Origin: Variovorax beijingensis
GTDB lineage: Bacteria > Pseudomonadota > Gammaproteobacteria > Burkholderiales > Burkholderiaceae_C
Reading direction: 5' to 3'
DNA length: 64,000 nucleotides
NCBI RefSeq assembly: GCF_003951285.1
Contig: NZ_RXFQ01000007.1
Span: forward strand, 310,001-374,000
Shown: positions 1 through 9,221 of the stretch, one piece after another
Position numbering within the stretch: the first letter of the stretch is position 1
Layout of the letters: every line of letters starts with the position of its first letter
Translations under genes and position numbers: made by a program
The notes under the pieces: generated by a model
What the model was told of the DNA's origin: nothing
Database searches by the model: none
The model's input: only the letters and a program-made list of their open reading frames with translations

Positions 1-3000
1 GCGGGCGGCAGCATCCGGATCGCGGCCGGCACGGGCGATATCGGCCTGACAGCCGGCGCCTTCGAAGGCACGCTGCTCGATGCCGCCAGCGCCACCGGCA
101 TGGGCGGCAGCATCGCCGTGACGGGACGCAACATCCTCGCGCAATCGACGGCGGACGCCAGCGGCCTGGCGGACGCCAGCGGCGCGGGCGGCGGCAGCAT
201 CGAGATCCGCGGCACGACCGCGCCCGGTGCCGGCAACGAGAACTCGGGCGTGGTCTCGGTCGGCCCGAACCTCACGCTGCTGGCCAACGCCCTGGGCAGC
301 GGCAACGGCGGCAGCATCACCCTCGTGGGCGAGCGTTCGGTGCGCGCCTTCGGCGACCTGCAGGCCCGGGGCGGCAGCGCCGGCGGCGACGGCGGCACGA
401 TCGAGACATCGGGCGGCTCGTTCGACGTGAGCGGCATCCGCGTCGACGCCTCGGCGCCGGCCGGCCTGGCGGGGCGGTGGATCGTCGATCCCTATGACGT
501 CACCATCGTCCACGGCGCGGCAGGCGGTGGCAGCCTGCCCACCAATCCCTTCGAGCCGGTGGCCACCTCGACCATCCAGGACGGCGACATCAACAGCGCG
601 CTGAACACCGGCACCAGCGTGAGCATCACCACCGGCAGCGGGGGCACCGATGCGGGCGACATCCTCTTCGGCAGCGGCATGCTGATCGAGCGCACGGTGG
701 GCAGCGCACCGCTGGTGTTCGAACTGAACGCGGCGCATTCGATCGGCGACCGCGTGTTTTCCAGTTCGTACCTGGCGCCGATCATCCGTTCGACCACGGG
801 GCCGATGGACGTGATCTTCAATGCCGGCTCGGCCGGGGCGCTCGACGGCTACGTCCACTACTTCGGCAATACGGGGGCCGACCAGGCCGTCATCTCCACC
901 AACGGCGGCCGCGTGCTGGCGCACGCCACGGGCACGGGCTATGCGGAAGTGGTCTTCAATTCCGCCAGCATCGACACCGGCGGGGGCGAGCTGCGCCTGC
1001 TGACGGACGGGCCGAGCACCACCCAGTTCGTCGCACTCAGCGGCGACGTGCAAACGCGCGGCGGCAACGTGACGCTGGACGCCGGCTTCGTCGGCGGCAG
1101 CCCCGCGTCCAGCGACATCAACATCGACGTGGACGGCACCATCGATACGGGCGGCGGCGCGGTGTCCATCCATGCGCATGGCGCCGGCGGGATCTACGAT
1201 TCGGTGACCAGCCGGTTCAACAACCAGATCATCACCAACGGCGGGGCGGTGTCGATCCTGAACGGGCAGACCGGCACGCCCTCGGGTTTCGTGCTGTTCC
1301 AGGGCACCCGGATCGACACGCGCGTCGGCCAGTCCGATGCGGGCGCCGGCGGCGGCGTGAGCATCGCCGGCGGCGGCGTGAGCCTCAACGGAACGCGCAT
1401 CGACAGCGCCACCGGCGACGTGGCCATCACCGGGACCGGCGGCACGGGCCAGAGCGGCAGCGCCGTGCAGCTGGACTACCTCTCCCTGAGCACCACGGGC
1501 GCCCCGGTTGCCACCGCCATCTCGACCACCAGCGGCAATGTGCTGATCCGGGGCGTGCAGGACTTCGACCGCGGATCGAGCGCGTCCAATGCGACGCACG
1601 GCGTGCTGGTCACCGGCGGCAGCAGCATCACCACGGGCAGCGGCAACATCGCGCTGCAGGGCCTGTTTGCCAGCGCGGCGGTCGACAGCACCGACAGCGG
1701 CGTGCGGCTGGAAGACGGCGCGCGCCTGGCCACCACCGGCGGCGGCAGCATCGAGCTGACCGGCAGCTCGCTCCAGGGCACGCCCGGCGTGTCGATCCAG
1801 CCCGGCATCTCGTCGTTCACCGGCGGTCCCGGCGCGACGCCGCAGGTGCAAAGCAGCGGCAACCTGGTGCTGCGCGCCAGCAACGACGGCAGCGCGCCGG
1901 CCCTGGCGATCGACGTGCCGGTGAGCGCCGCCGGCACCATCAACCTGCGGCCGGGCGGCATGGACGCGGCGCTCAATGCCTTCGACGCCACGGCCACCGG
2001 CATCACCGTCGGCGGTGCGGCGGGGGGCGGGTTCACGCTGTCGGATGCGCTGATGTCGCGCTTGAATGCGCCGAGCGTGGTGGTGGGCAGCAACACGCAC
2101 GAAGGCACCATCACCGTGGCCGGCCCGCTGACGAGCGGCGGCGCCCTCACGCTGCAGAACGAAGGCCAGGGCGAGGGCGCCGGCGGCATCGTGCTGAACG
2201 GCGCCGTCACGGCGGACCGCCTGGGCCTGCTCTCGGCCGGCGACATCACGCAGACGGTGAAAGCACCGATCACCGCCCAGCACCTGCTGGCGCGCTCCAG
2301 CCGCGGCAGCGTGCTGCTGGACCAGGCGGCCAACAACGTGAGCGAGAACACGCTGGGCGGCAGCGCCGCCGGCGCGTTCCGCTACCAGGACGTGGACGGC
2401 GTGCGCATCGGTGCGCTGTCGGTCACCGGCTTCGACGCCGGCACCAACCAGCCGCAGGTGGTGTCGGCCACCTCGATGGCGGCCGACACGGTGTTCGTGC
2501 GCACGCTCTCGGGCGACCTCACGCTGGACACCGCCGTCACCAGCACCTCGGGCACCGACCTGGTGGCAGCGTCTCGCTTCCAGAATGCGGGCGGCGGCAG
2601 CGTAAGCGGCGCGCCCTGGCGCATCTGGGCCGACACCTGGGTGGGCGAGTCGCGCGGAGGCCTCGCCGGCTCGGGCGCCACGCCCAACCTGTTCCACTGC
2701 GCCTACCTGGGGCTGTGCACCGTGAGCATCACGCCGGGCGACAACCACTTCATCTACGCCCAGCAGCCGCGGGCCACGGTGGTCATCGGCGACGCCAGCC
2801 GGCCCTTCGGCATGGCCAACCCGCCCTTCAGCTTCACCATCGGCGGGCTGATCCTGGGCGACGGGACGGCCGGCTTCATGGGCACGCCCACGAGCCTGGC
2901 CGGCATCTTCAGCCCCGCGGGGCGCTATGCGATCAACGGCAGCTTCACCTCGGCGGCCGGCTATGCGGTGGACGTGGTGCCCGGGACCCTGACCGTGACG

Positions 3001-3246
3001 GCCAGCCTGCGCCGCCCCGACTCTCCGGGCGCGGACCTGGTGCGCGAGCTGCCCAACACCAACACCTACACCTTCGACCGCAACCTCGGCGCGCCGCCGA
3101 TCTGCTTTGCCACCGGGCCGCTGGAAGGCGAACGTGCGCAGCAGGACGGCGACCTGCTGGCACGCGAATGGTCGCGCGTGCGTTCGCGGCCCAACCTCAC
3201 CAGCTGCGTGGCCACGGACCGCAAGAACGGCTGCGCGGATTTCTGA
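1..3246 (+). CDS. Filamentous-haemagglutinin-like large exoprotein, C-terminal part (5' end outside window)
   Basis: The reading frame is open from base 1, so the gene starts upstream of the window. The visible 1081 residues are low-complexity, Gly/Ser/Thr-rich beta-helix sequence with repeated GGS-I and TTGG-type rungs. Near residue 160 is a WIVDPYDVTIV-like motif common in FHA/two-partner-secretion passengers. The last ~120 residues, ending around PGTLTVT, resemble an MBG-type domain, followed by a short tail with paired cysteines ending KNGCADF. Such proteins are exported across both membranes and act as adhesins or matrix components. No TpsB transporter is in the window. The family call is confident; the ligand or role is unknown. 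Confidence 0.85.
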   Translation, partial: AGGSIRIAAGTGDIGLTAGAFEGTLLDAASATGMGGSIAVTGRNILAQSTADASGLADASGAGGGSIEIRGTTAPGAGNENSGVVSVGPNLTLLANALGSGNGGSITLVGERSVRAFGDLQARGGSAGGDGGTIETSGGSFDVSGIRVDASAPAGLAGRWIVDPYDVTIVHGAAGGGSLPTNPFEPVATSTIQDGDINSALNTGTSVSITTGSGGTDAGDILFGSGMLIERTVGSAPLVFELNAAHSIGDRVFSSSYLAPIIRSTTGPMDVIFNAGSAGALDGYVHYFGNTGADQAVISTNGGRVLAHATGTGYAEVVFNSASIDTGGGELRLLTDGPSTTQFVALSGDVQTRGGNVTLDAGFVGGSPASSDINIDVDGTIDTGGGAVSIHAHGAGGIYDSVTSRFNNQIITNGGAVSILNGQTGTPSGFVLFQGTRIDTRVGQSDAGAGGGVSIAGGGVSLNGTRIDSATGDVAITGTGGTGQSGSAVQLDYLSLSTTGAPVATAISTTSGNVLIRGVQDFDRGSSASNATHGVLVTGGSSITTGSGNIALQGLFASAAVDSTDSGVRLEDGARLATTGGGSIELTGSSLQGTPGVSIQPGISSFTGGPGATPQVQSSGNLVLRASNDGSAPALAIDVPVSAAGTINLRPGGMDAALNAFDATATGITVGGAAGGGFTLSDALMSRLNAPSVVVGSNTHEGTITVAGPLTSGGALTLQNEGQGEGAGGIVLNGAVTADRLGLLSAGDITQTVKAPITAQHLLARSSRGSVLLDQAANNVSENTLGGSAAGAFRYQDVDGVRIGALSVTGFDAGTNQPQVVSATSMAADTVFVRTLSGDLTLDTAVTSTSGTDLVAASRFQNAGGGSVSGAPWRIWADTWVGESRGGLAGSGATPNLFHCAYLGLCTVSITPGDNHFIYAQQPRATVVIGDASRPFGMANPPFSFTIGGLILGDGTAGFMGTPTSLAGIFSPAGRYAINGSFTSAAGYAVDVVPGTLTVTASLRRPDSPGADLVRELPNTNTYTFDRNLGAPPICFATGPLEGERAQQDGDLLAREWSRVRSRPNLTSCVATDRKNGCADF

Positions 3247-3260
3247 GGGCGAAGCTGGCC

Positions 3261-4361
3261 GTGGAACTGCCGCCGCCCCTGTTCCTGTTCATCCAGACGA
3301 ACAAGCGCTGCAACCTGCGTTGCGAGCACTGCGACTTCTGGAAGCTCGACGACGCCGACCGTGCGCGCTACCTCGGCCCGGCGCGCCGGCACGAGGTGCT
3401 GGCGGAGTTCGCCGGGATGAATCCCCTGGGCAGCGTGGTGATCTGCGGCGGCGAGAGCATGCTCGACCTGGAGGACTACTTCCACATCTCGCGCACCTGC
3501 CGCGAACTCGGCCTGACCTGCCTGTCGGTCATCAACGGCACCCGCGTGCGCGACGAGGCCACGGCCGAGCGCATGATCCGCGAGGGCCCGCACGGCATCT
3601 CGGTGTCGCTCAACAGCCATCGGCCGGCCCTGCACGACCGCACGCGCGGCGTGAAGGGCGCCTTCGGCAAGGCGGTCGCCGCGCTGCGCCTGCTGCTGGC
3701 GGCGCGCGCGCCGGGCGGCGACACCGGGATCAACGTGATGGGCCTCGTCTTCGACGAGAACTACCTCGAGCTGGAGGACTTCTACGCCTTCGTGCTGGAC
3801 GAGCTGGGCGCCGACAAGCTGAAGCTGAACTTCCTGCAGCCCAGCTTCGGCCAGATGGAGCTGGTCGATCCCTTCTTCGCCGCCCACCGCGACGTGGACC
3901 CGGACCGGCTGGTCGAGGTGATCCGCCGCTGCGACCAGCGCTTCCGCCTGGGGCTGAACCCGCTCTGGCTGCATCAGGTCCACATGTACTTCTCCACGCT
4001 GCGCGCCTGCCCGGACGCGGCGCGCGGCTGGGGCTCGCACACGCGCACGCCGGAACACATCTGCAACACCTACGAGCGCAACATCATGGTGGACCACTAC
4101 GGCGTGGCGCGCCTGTGCTTCTCGGGCAGCTTTCCGGGCATGCGGCTGGACAAGCCCGGCGACTTGCGCCTGTTCTGGCGCGAGGCGGAGTTCGTCCGCG
4201 CGGCGATGCGCGGGTGCAACCAGTTCTGCGGCATCAGCCACAGCGTGCGACGGGAGACCAGCACCTGCGCGTCGCGCCGCCCGGCCGCACTCTTTCCCGC
4301 GGCGCGGCCCGCGGCTGGCGTGGCGCGCATCATTCCCCTGCACGCGGACCGGGGAGGCTGA
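3261..4361 (+). CDS. Radical SAM protein, SPASM-like
   Basis: A 366-residue radical SAM enzyme. The CX3CX2C iron-sulfur motif (CNLRCEHC) is at residues 17-24, followed by a typical CGGES glycine-rich turn. Further cysteines near the C-terminus (HICN, RLCFSG, GCNQFCG) suggest an auxiliary cluster of SPASM type. The start is taken as GTG at 3261 because a GAGGG Shine-Dalgarno lies 11 bases upstream and the motif then sits at the usual N-terminal position. The frame is open far upstream, but that part is a shadow of the exoprotein gene. The stop is one base before the next gene's start, so the two are probably co-transcribed. Substrate unknown; modification of a peptide or sugar is possible. Confidence 0.8.
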   Translation: MELPPPLFLFIQTNKRCNLRCEHCDFWKLDDADRARYLGPARRHEVLAEFAGMNPLGSVVICGGESMLDLEDYFHISRTCRELGLTCLSVINGTRVRDEATAERMIREGPHGISVSLNSHRPALHDRTRGVKGAFGKAVAALRLLLAARAPGGDTGINVMGLVFDENYLELEDFYAFVLDELGADKLKLNFLQPSFGQMELVDPFFAAHRDVDPDRLVEVIRRCDQRFRLGLNPLWLHQVHMYFSTLRACPDAARGWGSHTRTPEHICNTYERNIMVDHYGVARLCFSGSFPGMRLDKPGDLRLFWREAEFVRAAMRGCNQFCGISHSVRRETSTCASRRPAALFPAARPAAGVARIIPLHADRGG

Positions 4362-4362
4362 G

Positions 4363-5142
4363 GTGAACGACGCGCCGCGGAGTGTGGCCGTGGTCACCCC
4401 CTACCACCGCGAGCCGGCCGCCGTGCTGCGCCGCTGCATGCAGAGCGTGCGCGCGCAAGGCCATTCGCAGGTGGTGCACTACATGGTGGCGGACGGCCTC
4501 CCGCAGCCCGGGCTGCTGGCCGAATGGCCGCAGGTGCGGCACATCGTGCTGCCCTCAGGCAACGCCAACTTCGGCTGCACGCCGCGCGGCATCGGCGCGC
4601 TGTGCGCGCTGGCCGATGGTGCCGACGTGGTGTGCTTCCTGGACGTGGACAACCTGTTCCTGCCCGGCCACGTCGCCTCGGTGGTGCAGGCCTACGCCGA
4701 GGCCCGGGAGCGGGGCCGGCCGGTCGATGCGGTCTTCTCTTCCCGGCATATGTTCCTGCCGGGCCACGAGCACCTGCGCATCGTTCCGCCGGACGAGGCG
4801 CCGGGCTCGGATTTCGTGGACACCAACTGCATCAGCCTGGCCCGCTCGGCCGGGTTTCTCTGGGGCGCCTGGTCGCAGCTGCCGCGTTCGCTGACTCCCG
4901 TGTGCGACCGGGCGATGTGCTGGCTCATGCAACACCATGGGCTGCGGGTGCGCTGGACCCGGCAGCGGACCGTGCTGTACGAATCGCACTGGCGGGCCAC
5001 CTATCTACAGGCCGGCCTGCCGCCGCCCGAGGGGCTGCACGACGAGCTGCTGCGCTCGGCCGGCGCCGGCCTGACGCCGGAGGAGCTCTGGGGCCTGCTG
5101 CGGGTGCGGTGGACCTTCGATCCGCCGGTCCGGCGGGCATGA
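4363..5142 (+). CDS. Family 2-like glycosyltransferase
   Basis: A 259-residue GT-A-fold glycosyltransferase. It opens with a typical VAVVTPYHRE strand-loop and has a DXD metal/nucleotide-sugar site (FLDVDN, near residue 90). No membrane segment is visible, so it should act in the cytoplasm. It starts at GTG with only one base separating it from the radical SAM stop, which indicates one operon with that gene and possibly with the exoprotein. The acceptor is not evident; glycosylation of the upstream exoprotein is an inference from position only. The C-terminal half matches no further motif I recognise. Confidence 0.75.
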   Translation: MNDAPRSVAVVTPYHREPAAVLRRCMQSVRAQGHSQVVHYMVADGLPQPGLLAEWPQVRHIVLPSGNANFGCTPRGIGALCALADGADVVCFLDVDNLFLPGHVASVVQAYAEARERGRPVDAVFSSRHMFLPGHEHLRIVPPDEAPGSDFVDTNCISLARSAGFLWGAWSQLPRSLTPVCDRAMCWLMQHHGLRVRWTRQRTVLYESHWRATYLQAGLPPPEGLHDELLRSAGAGLTPEELWGLLRVRWTFDPPVRRA

Positions 5143-5162
5143 CGGGCCCGGCGCGTGCCGGC

Positions 5163-5957
5163 TCATGGGGGGAGGCCGTGGCCGCCTGCGGCGCCCAGTG
5201 CGCGCGGCAGGTCCCCGTGCCAGGTCTTCAGGCCCTGGTGCGACAGGCGCGACTGCAGGTCGACGAACACGTGGCCGCCCAGTTGCTGCCAGCGCCGGCA
5301 GAAGGCGAAGTCCTCGCTCAGGTAGCGGCCGGTGGCGGGCTCGAACTGGGTGTCGAAGAAGCGCCAGTGCGGCAGGTGCGCATTGGCGTGGTCGCCGGCC
5401 TCGGGGGTGTAGCGCAGCTCGGGCATGGCCGCGGCCATGCGTTCGAACACGCCGCGGGCGATCAGCATGAAGCCGGTCGGCGCGTCCAGCACCTCGACGA
5501 AACCGTCGGCATCGGCCTGCGTCGGCGTATGGCGCAGGTTCAGCGGATAGCGCGCATGCAGCGCGTCGAAATCGGCCTGCGTGGCGCCCGCCGGCAGCGG
5601 CCGGGCCAGGCCCTGGGCCGGCCAGCCGTCGTGCTTGTGCGGGTAGACGCCGGCCACCACGTCGCGGCCGGACAGCAGCAGGCGCAGCGCCGCATCGGGC
5701 GTGAAGCCGACGTCGGCGTCGATCCAGAACAGGTGCGTCCATTGCGCATCGGCCATGAACTCGGCCACCAGCCGGTTGCGCGCGCGCGTGAGCAGGCTGT
5801 CGCCGTCGAGGAAGCGCGTCTGCATGGCGAAGCCATGCGTCCACGCCGCATTGACCAGGCCCAGCAGGCTGCGCACGTAGAGGCTGGCCATGGCGCCGCT
5901 GTAGCTGGGCGTGGCGACGAAGGGGCGGATGTCCTTGAGGGCGGCGGTGTCGAGCAT
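5163..5957 (-). CDS. Glycosyltransferase-like protein with WIDAD motif
   Basis: A 264-residue protein, convergent with the preceding gene (20-base gap). It carries FVATPSYSG at the N-terminus, an RN-R-L helix (TRARNRLVAEF) and WIDADVGF at about residues 79-86, the DXD-type metal site of GT-A enzymes. The C-terminal SEDFAFCRRW resembles the ED-x-x-F motif of processive or polypeptide-type glycosyltransferases. It lies downstream of the sensor kinase gene on the same strand with 48 bases between them. Function beyond sugar transfer is unknown. It resembles single-domain glycosyltransferase-like proteins annotated only generically in beta-proteobacteria. Confidence 0.7.
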   Translation of the reverse strand: MLDTAALKDIRPFVATPSYSGAMASLYVRSLLGLVNAAWTHGFAMQTRFLDGDSLLTRARNRLVAEFMADAQWTHLFWIDADVGFTPDAALRLLLSGRDVVAGVYPHKHDGWPAQGLARPLPAGATQADFDALHARYPLNLRHTPTQADADGFVEVLDAPTGFMLIARGVFERMAAAMPELRYTPEAGDHANAHLPHWRFFDTQFEPATGRYLSEDFAFCRRWQQLGGHVFVDLQSRLSHQGLKTWHGDLPRALGAAGGHGLPP

Positions 5958-6005
5958 GGCGGGGTCGATGCGTGCTGAATGCGTGGTGGAAGAGGGGCGT
6001 GCAGT

Positions 6006-8009
6006 TCAGGCCGCGTGCGCATGGCGCCGCGTGGTGAGCAGCGCGCGCAGCTTGGCCGGCGCGACCGGCTTGGTCAGCAGCATCACGCCGCCGTGGCGCA
6101 GCCGCTGCAGCACCTCGGGCCCGGTGGCGCCCGAGACCAGCACCGCGAGCGCATCGGGCTGCAGGCGCCTGGCGGCGTCGATCACGTCCATGCCGTCGGC
6201 GTCGCCGGCCAGCTGCAGGTCGCACAGCACCGCGTCGAAATGCACATCGCCCGTGCCCAGCCGTGCGATGGCCTCGGCGCCGGTGGCCACGCACTCGACC
6301 TGGCAGCCCCACTGCTCCAGCAGCGCGCGGCTGCCGTCGAGGATGGCGGGGTCGTCGTCGACCACCATGCAGTGCAGCCCGGCCAGCGGCGTCAGCGCCA
6401 GCGGCGCGGGCTCGGGCGCGGTGGCGTCGGCCGCATGGGCCGCGGGCAGGGTGAGCGCGAAGGTGCTGCCCGCCTGCAGCGCCGAGCGCAGCGTGATGCG
6501 GGTGCCCAGCAGCGCCGCGATGCGCGCGCAGATCGCCAGGCCCAGCCCGAAGCCGCGGCGGCGGTCGCGCTCGGTGTTGGCCACCTGGTAGAACTCCTCG
6601 AAGATGCGGCCCTGGTGGATGGGCGCAATGCCGATGCCGTTGTCTCGCACCTCGATGCGCACGCTGTCGCCGTTCTTTCCGCGGGCGCGGCGCGCGGCCA
6701 CCAGCACGGTGCCGCCGGCCGGCGCATGGCGCAGCGCGTTGGTCACCAGGTTGCCGACGATGCGCTGCAGCAGCGCCGCATCGCTGCGCACCGCGAGGCC
6801 CCGGTCGCTCCAGCGCAGGCGCACGTGGGTTTCGGCGGCGGTGGCAGCATGTTGCGCATCGAGCTGGTCGAACAGCGCCGCGAGCGGCACCTTGGTGATC
6901 GCCGGCGTCAGCACCTGGGCATCGAGCCGCGAGATCTCCAGCAGGTCGTCGAGCAGCACGCCCATGAACTCGGTGCTCTCCTGCAGCCGCAGCATGGCGG
7001 GGCGCTGCGCGGGGCTGGCGCCCGGCAGCAGGCCGTCGATGAACAGGCCCATGGCATGCAGCGGCTGGCGCAGGTCGTGGCTGGCCGCGGCCAGGAAGCG
7101 GGCGCGCGAGAGCGCCGCCTGCTCGGCCTCGGCCATGCGCTGCAGCGCCACCGCGGTGGCCTCGCGCACGCGCTCCTCGCTGATCTGGCGGTTGCGCTGC
7201 AGGCGCTCGGCCAGGCGGTCGATGTCGTGCGCGAGCACCGTGAGCTCGTGCGCGCGGCCCTGGCCGGAACTGCCGGTGGACGCGCGGCTGTCGTCCTCGG
7301 CCACGTCGCAGCGCGCTTCGAAGTGCCCGGCCTGGAGCGCGGCCACGGTGCGCGAGACGCGCCGCAGCGGCCGCGCCACCGTGCGCGCCATGTGGCGCAC
7401 CGAGGCCCAGGCCGCGAGCAGTGCCACCAGCGCGATGCCGATGCTCGCGATCAGCGAGCGGCTGCGCTCGCGCGCATAAGCCGTGGTGTCGCGAAAGGTC
7501 TGCACCAGGCCGATGGGCGTGTCGCCGGCGGCGGTGGAGCCCGCAGGCGCGAAGGCGCTGGCGCGCGAGGCCTCGCGCAGCGTGACCGGCGAGGTGAACA
7601 TGCGCAGCTGCGCGAGCGACGAGGCCTTGGGACCGGCCGTCACGTAGACGCCGGCGCTGTTGCTGATTTCCACGCGCATCACCTGGCCGCCGCGCAGCGC
7701 GGCATTGGCCACGTTCTGCAGCGCCGGCAGGTCGCCGGCATAAAGGCTCAGGTCGGACATGGCCGCCACCTGGCGCGCCACCGCCTGCCCTTCGGCGTCG
7801 AAGGCGGCCTCGAGCGTCTGCAGCCGGCTGTGGGTGAACCAGCCGGTGAGCGCGAGCGCCACCGCGGCGCACGGCACCACGCCAAGCCGGAACAGGTCGC
7901 GCTGCAGGTTGCCGCGCACCAGCAGCGTGGGCGTGGGCACCGGCGCGGGCGGCTGAAGCGGCACCGATGCATCGGCGCGCCTGCCTTCGGACAGCGGCTT
8001 CGCGCTCAT
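6006..8009 (-). CDS. Hybrid sensor histidine kinase/response regulator
   Basis: A 667-residue membrane sensor. An N-terminal TM (about residues 38-55) and a second TM after ~130 periplasmic residues are followed by a HAMP-like linker, a HisKA domain with ASHDLRQPLHAM (His311), and an HATPase_c domain with N box (NLVTNALRH), DNGIGI G1 box and GFGLGLAI G2 box. A C-terminal receiver follows with VVDDD acidic pocket, CDLQL phospho-acceptor and conserved TKPV lysine. Autophosphorylation followed by transfer to its own receiver is expected. Its ATG overlaps the stop of the binding-protein gene (ATGA), so the two are translationally coupled and that protein is the likely periplasmic co-receptor. Confidence 0.9.
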   Translation of the reverse strand: MSAKPLSEGRRADASVPLQPPAPVPTPTLLVRGNLQRDLFRLGVVPCAAVALALTGWFTHSRLQTLEAAFDAEGQAVARQVAAMSDLSLYAGDLPALQNVANAALRGGQVMRVEISNSAGVYVTAGPKASSLAQLRMFTSPVTLREASRASAFAPAGSTAAGDTPIGLVQTFRDTTAYARERSRSLIASIGIALVALLAAWASVRHMARTVARPLRRVSRTVAALQAGHFEARCDVAEDDSRASTGSSGQGRAHELTVLAHDIDRLAERLQRNRQISEERVREATAVALQRMAEAEQAALSRARFLAAASHDLRQPLHAMGLFIDGLLPGASPAQRPAMLRLQESTEFMGVLLDDLLEISRLDAQVLTPAITKVPLAALFDQLDAQHAATAAETHVRLRWSDRGLAVRSDAALLQRIVGNLVTNALRHAPAGGTVLVAARRARGKNGDSVRIEVRDNGIGIAPIHQGRIFEEFYQVANTERDRRRGFGLGLAICARIAALLGTRITLRSALQAGSTFALTLPAAHAADATAPEPAPLALTPLAGLHCMVVDDDPAILDGSRALLEQWGCQVECVATGAEAIARLGTGDVHFDAVLCDLQLAGDADGMDVIDAARRLQPDALAVLVSGATGPEVLQRLRHGGVMLLTKPVAPAKLRALLTTRRHAHAA

Positions 8010-9064
8010 CGGACGACCGTGAGCCGCTCGGTCAGTTCCCGCTCCTCGGGCAGGCGCAGGCCGAGTCCGCGCGCCACGGTGACGTTGACCCGCACGGTCG
8101 CGGGCGCGGCCGATTCCACCAGCGGACTGCCGCCGCCGGCGCCGCTCGCGAGCTTCTGCCCGAGCAGGCGCGCCTGCCGGGCCAGCTGCGCCGGCGTGGA
8201 GACGGCCGCGGCCAGGCCGCCCGAACGCACCAGTCCCTCGCTGGCGCCGAACACCGGCAGGCCCGCGCCCGCACCGGCGTGCAGCACCGAGAGCGTGGCG
8301 GCCTGGTTGTCGCCGATCAGGTCGGGCAGCACCAGCAGGGCATCGCTGCGCGGCACCACCGAGCGCAGCGCGCCGGCCAGCGACCGGGCATCGGGCGCGT
8401 ACTCCACCTGGATGTCCCAGGGCGGATTGCCGTTCTGCGCGGCGCGCTGCAGTTCGCGCACCAGCGGTTCGGATTCGAACGTGGCGACCACGCCGATGCG
8501 GTGCTTCTGCGGCAGCACCGCGCCGATCAGCGCGAGCTGGTCCGCCATGGCCGGGTCGCGCAGCAGCACGCCCACGCGCCGGTCGCCGCGCTTGAGCGCC
8601 GGGCTGCTGGCGCGAAGGCTCTCGTAGTCGAGCCGGCTCAGCATCGCGAGCACCAGCGGCTGCTGGCCCGGGCGCTCCAGTGCCGCGCGTGCGGCGGGCG
8701 CGCCCACCGCGAGGGTGAGTGCGGCGTTCGCCGGCGCGGTGCGCAGGCTGCGCGTGCGCACGCCGGCATTGGCGCCGCGCTCGGACTCGGGTTCGGCGCG
8801 GGCCGTTTCCACCGCCTGCGCGGCATCGGCGCCGCCCGGCGCCAGCCGCACCAGGTCGAAGCGGCTGCCGGGCTCCTGGCTCGCGCGCAGATGCTGCACG
8901 AACTCGGCATGCGCCGGGAGTTCGTCGCCCACCAGCACCGTGAGCTCGGCCGCCGAGGCACTGGCGGCGGGCTGCACCATGCAAGCAAGAGCCAGCACGG
9001 CGCAGGCGCCTTGGCGTCGCCGTTTCCGGAGGAGCGAGATGAGAGGGTTCACGGCGACAAACAT
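8006..9064 (-). CDS. Periplasmic substrate-binding protein (ABC_sub_bind-like), sensor partner
   Basis: A 352-residue exported protein. The ATG at 9064 gives a long signal peptide ending near ASASAAEL; a GTG at 9091 would add nine residues but has no ribosome-binding site. The body alternates beta and alpha segments with two Rossmann-like lobes (VGVLLRDP, RIGVVATFES, LLVLPD, PVFGASEG), as in the ABC_sub_bind family (PF04392). No ATPase or permease gene is nearby. The direct ATGA overlap with the hybrid kinase gene suggests a ligand-sensing job. A CRP-type palindrome lies 101-116 bases upstream of the start. Ligand unknown. Confidence 0.72.
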   Translation of the reverse strand: MFVAVNPLISLLRKRRRQGACAVLALACMVQPAASASAAELTVLVGDELPAHAEFVQHLRASQEPGSRFDLVRLAPGGADAAQAVETARAEPESERGANAGVRTRSLRTAPANAALTLAVGAPAARAALERPGQQPLVLAMLSRLDYESLRASSPALKRGDRRVGVLLRDPAMADQLALIGAVLPQKHRIGVVATFESEPLVRELQRAAQNGNPPWDIQVEYAPDARSLAGALRSVVPRSDALLVLPDLIGDNQAATLSVLHAGAGAGLPVFGASEGLVRSGGLAAAVSTPAQLARQARLLGQKLASGAGGGSPLVESAAPATVRVNVTVARGLGLRLPEERELTERLTVVR

Positions 9065-9164
9065 GGGCTGCTTCAGCAGCAAGTGCAGCACCCAATGTAC
9101 GGAAGCCGCCTGCGTCGCGCGATAAGGCAGAGGGCTTATGTCGCAGCCCGCAGCCCCGCGCGGC

Positions 9165-9180
9165 TGTGATGAAGATCACA
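9165..9180. promoter_or_regulatory. Putative CRP/FNR-type operator
   Basis: The sequence TGTGATGAAGATCACA is an exact TGTGA-N6-TCACA match to the CRP consensus half-sites. It lies in the 157-base gap between the two sensor modules, upstream of the minus-strand binding-protein/kinase operon and downstream of the other kinase. It can therefore only be a 5' element for the former. The match is seen directly; binding by a CRP-family protein in this organism is inferred. Confidence 0.55.
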
Positions 9181-9221
9181 GTACGGCAGCCGCTTGGCCT
9201 ATGTCCGACGCACTACCCTCG

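Noticed and set aside
5979..8627. Plus-strand open frame opposite the first hybrid kinase
   Set aside because: The kinase motifs on the minus strand are complete; the plus frame is a composition artefact.
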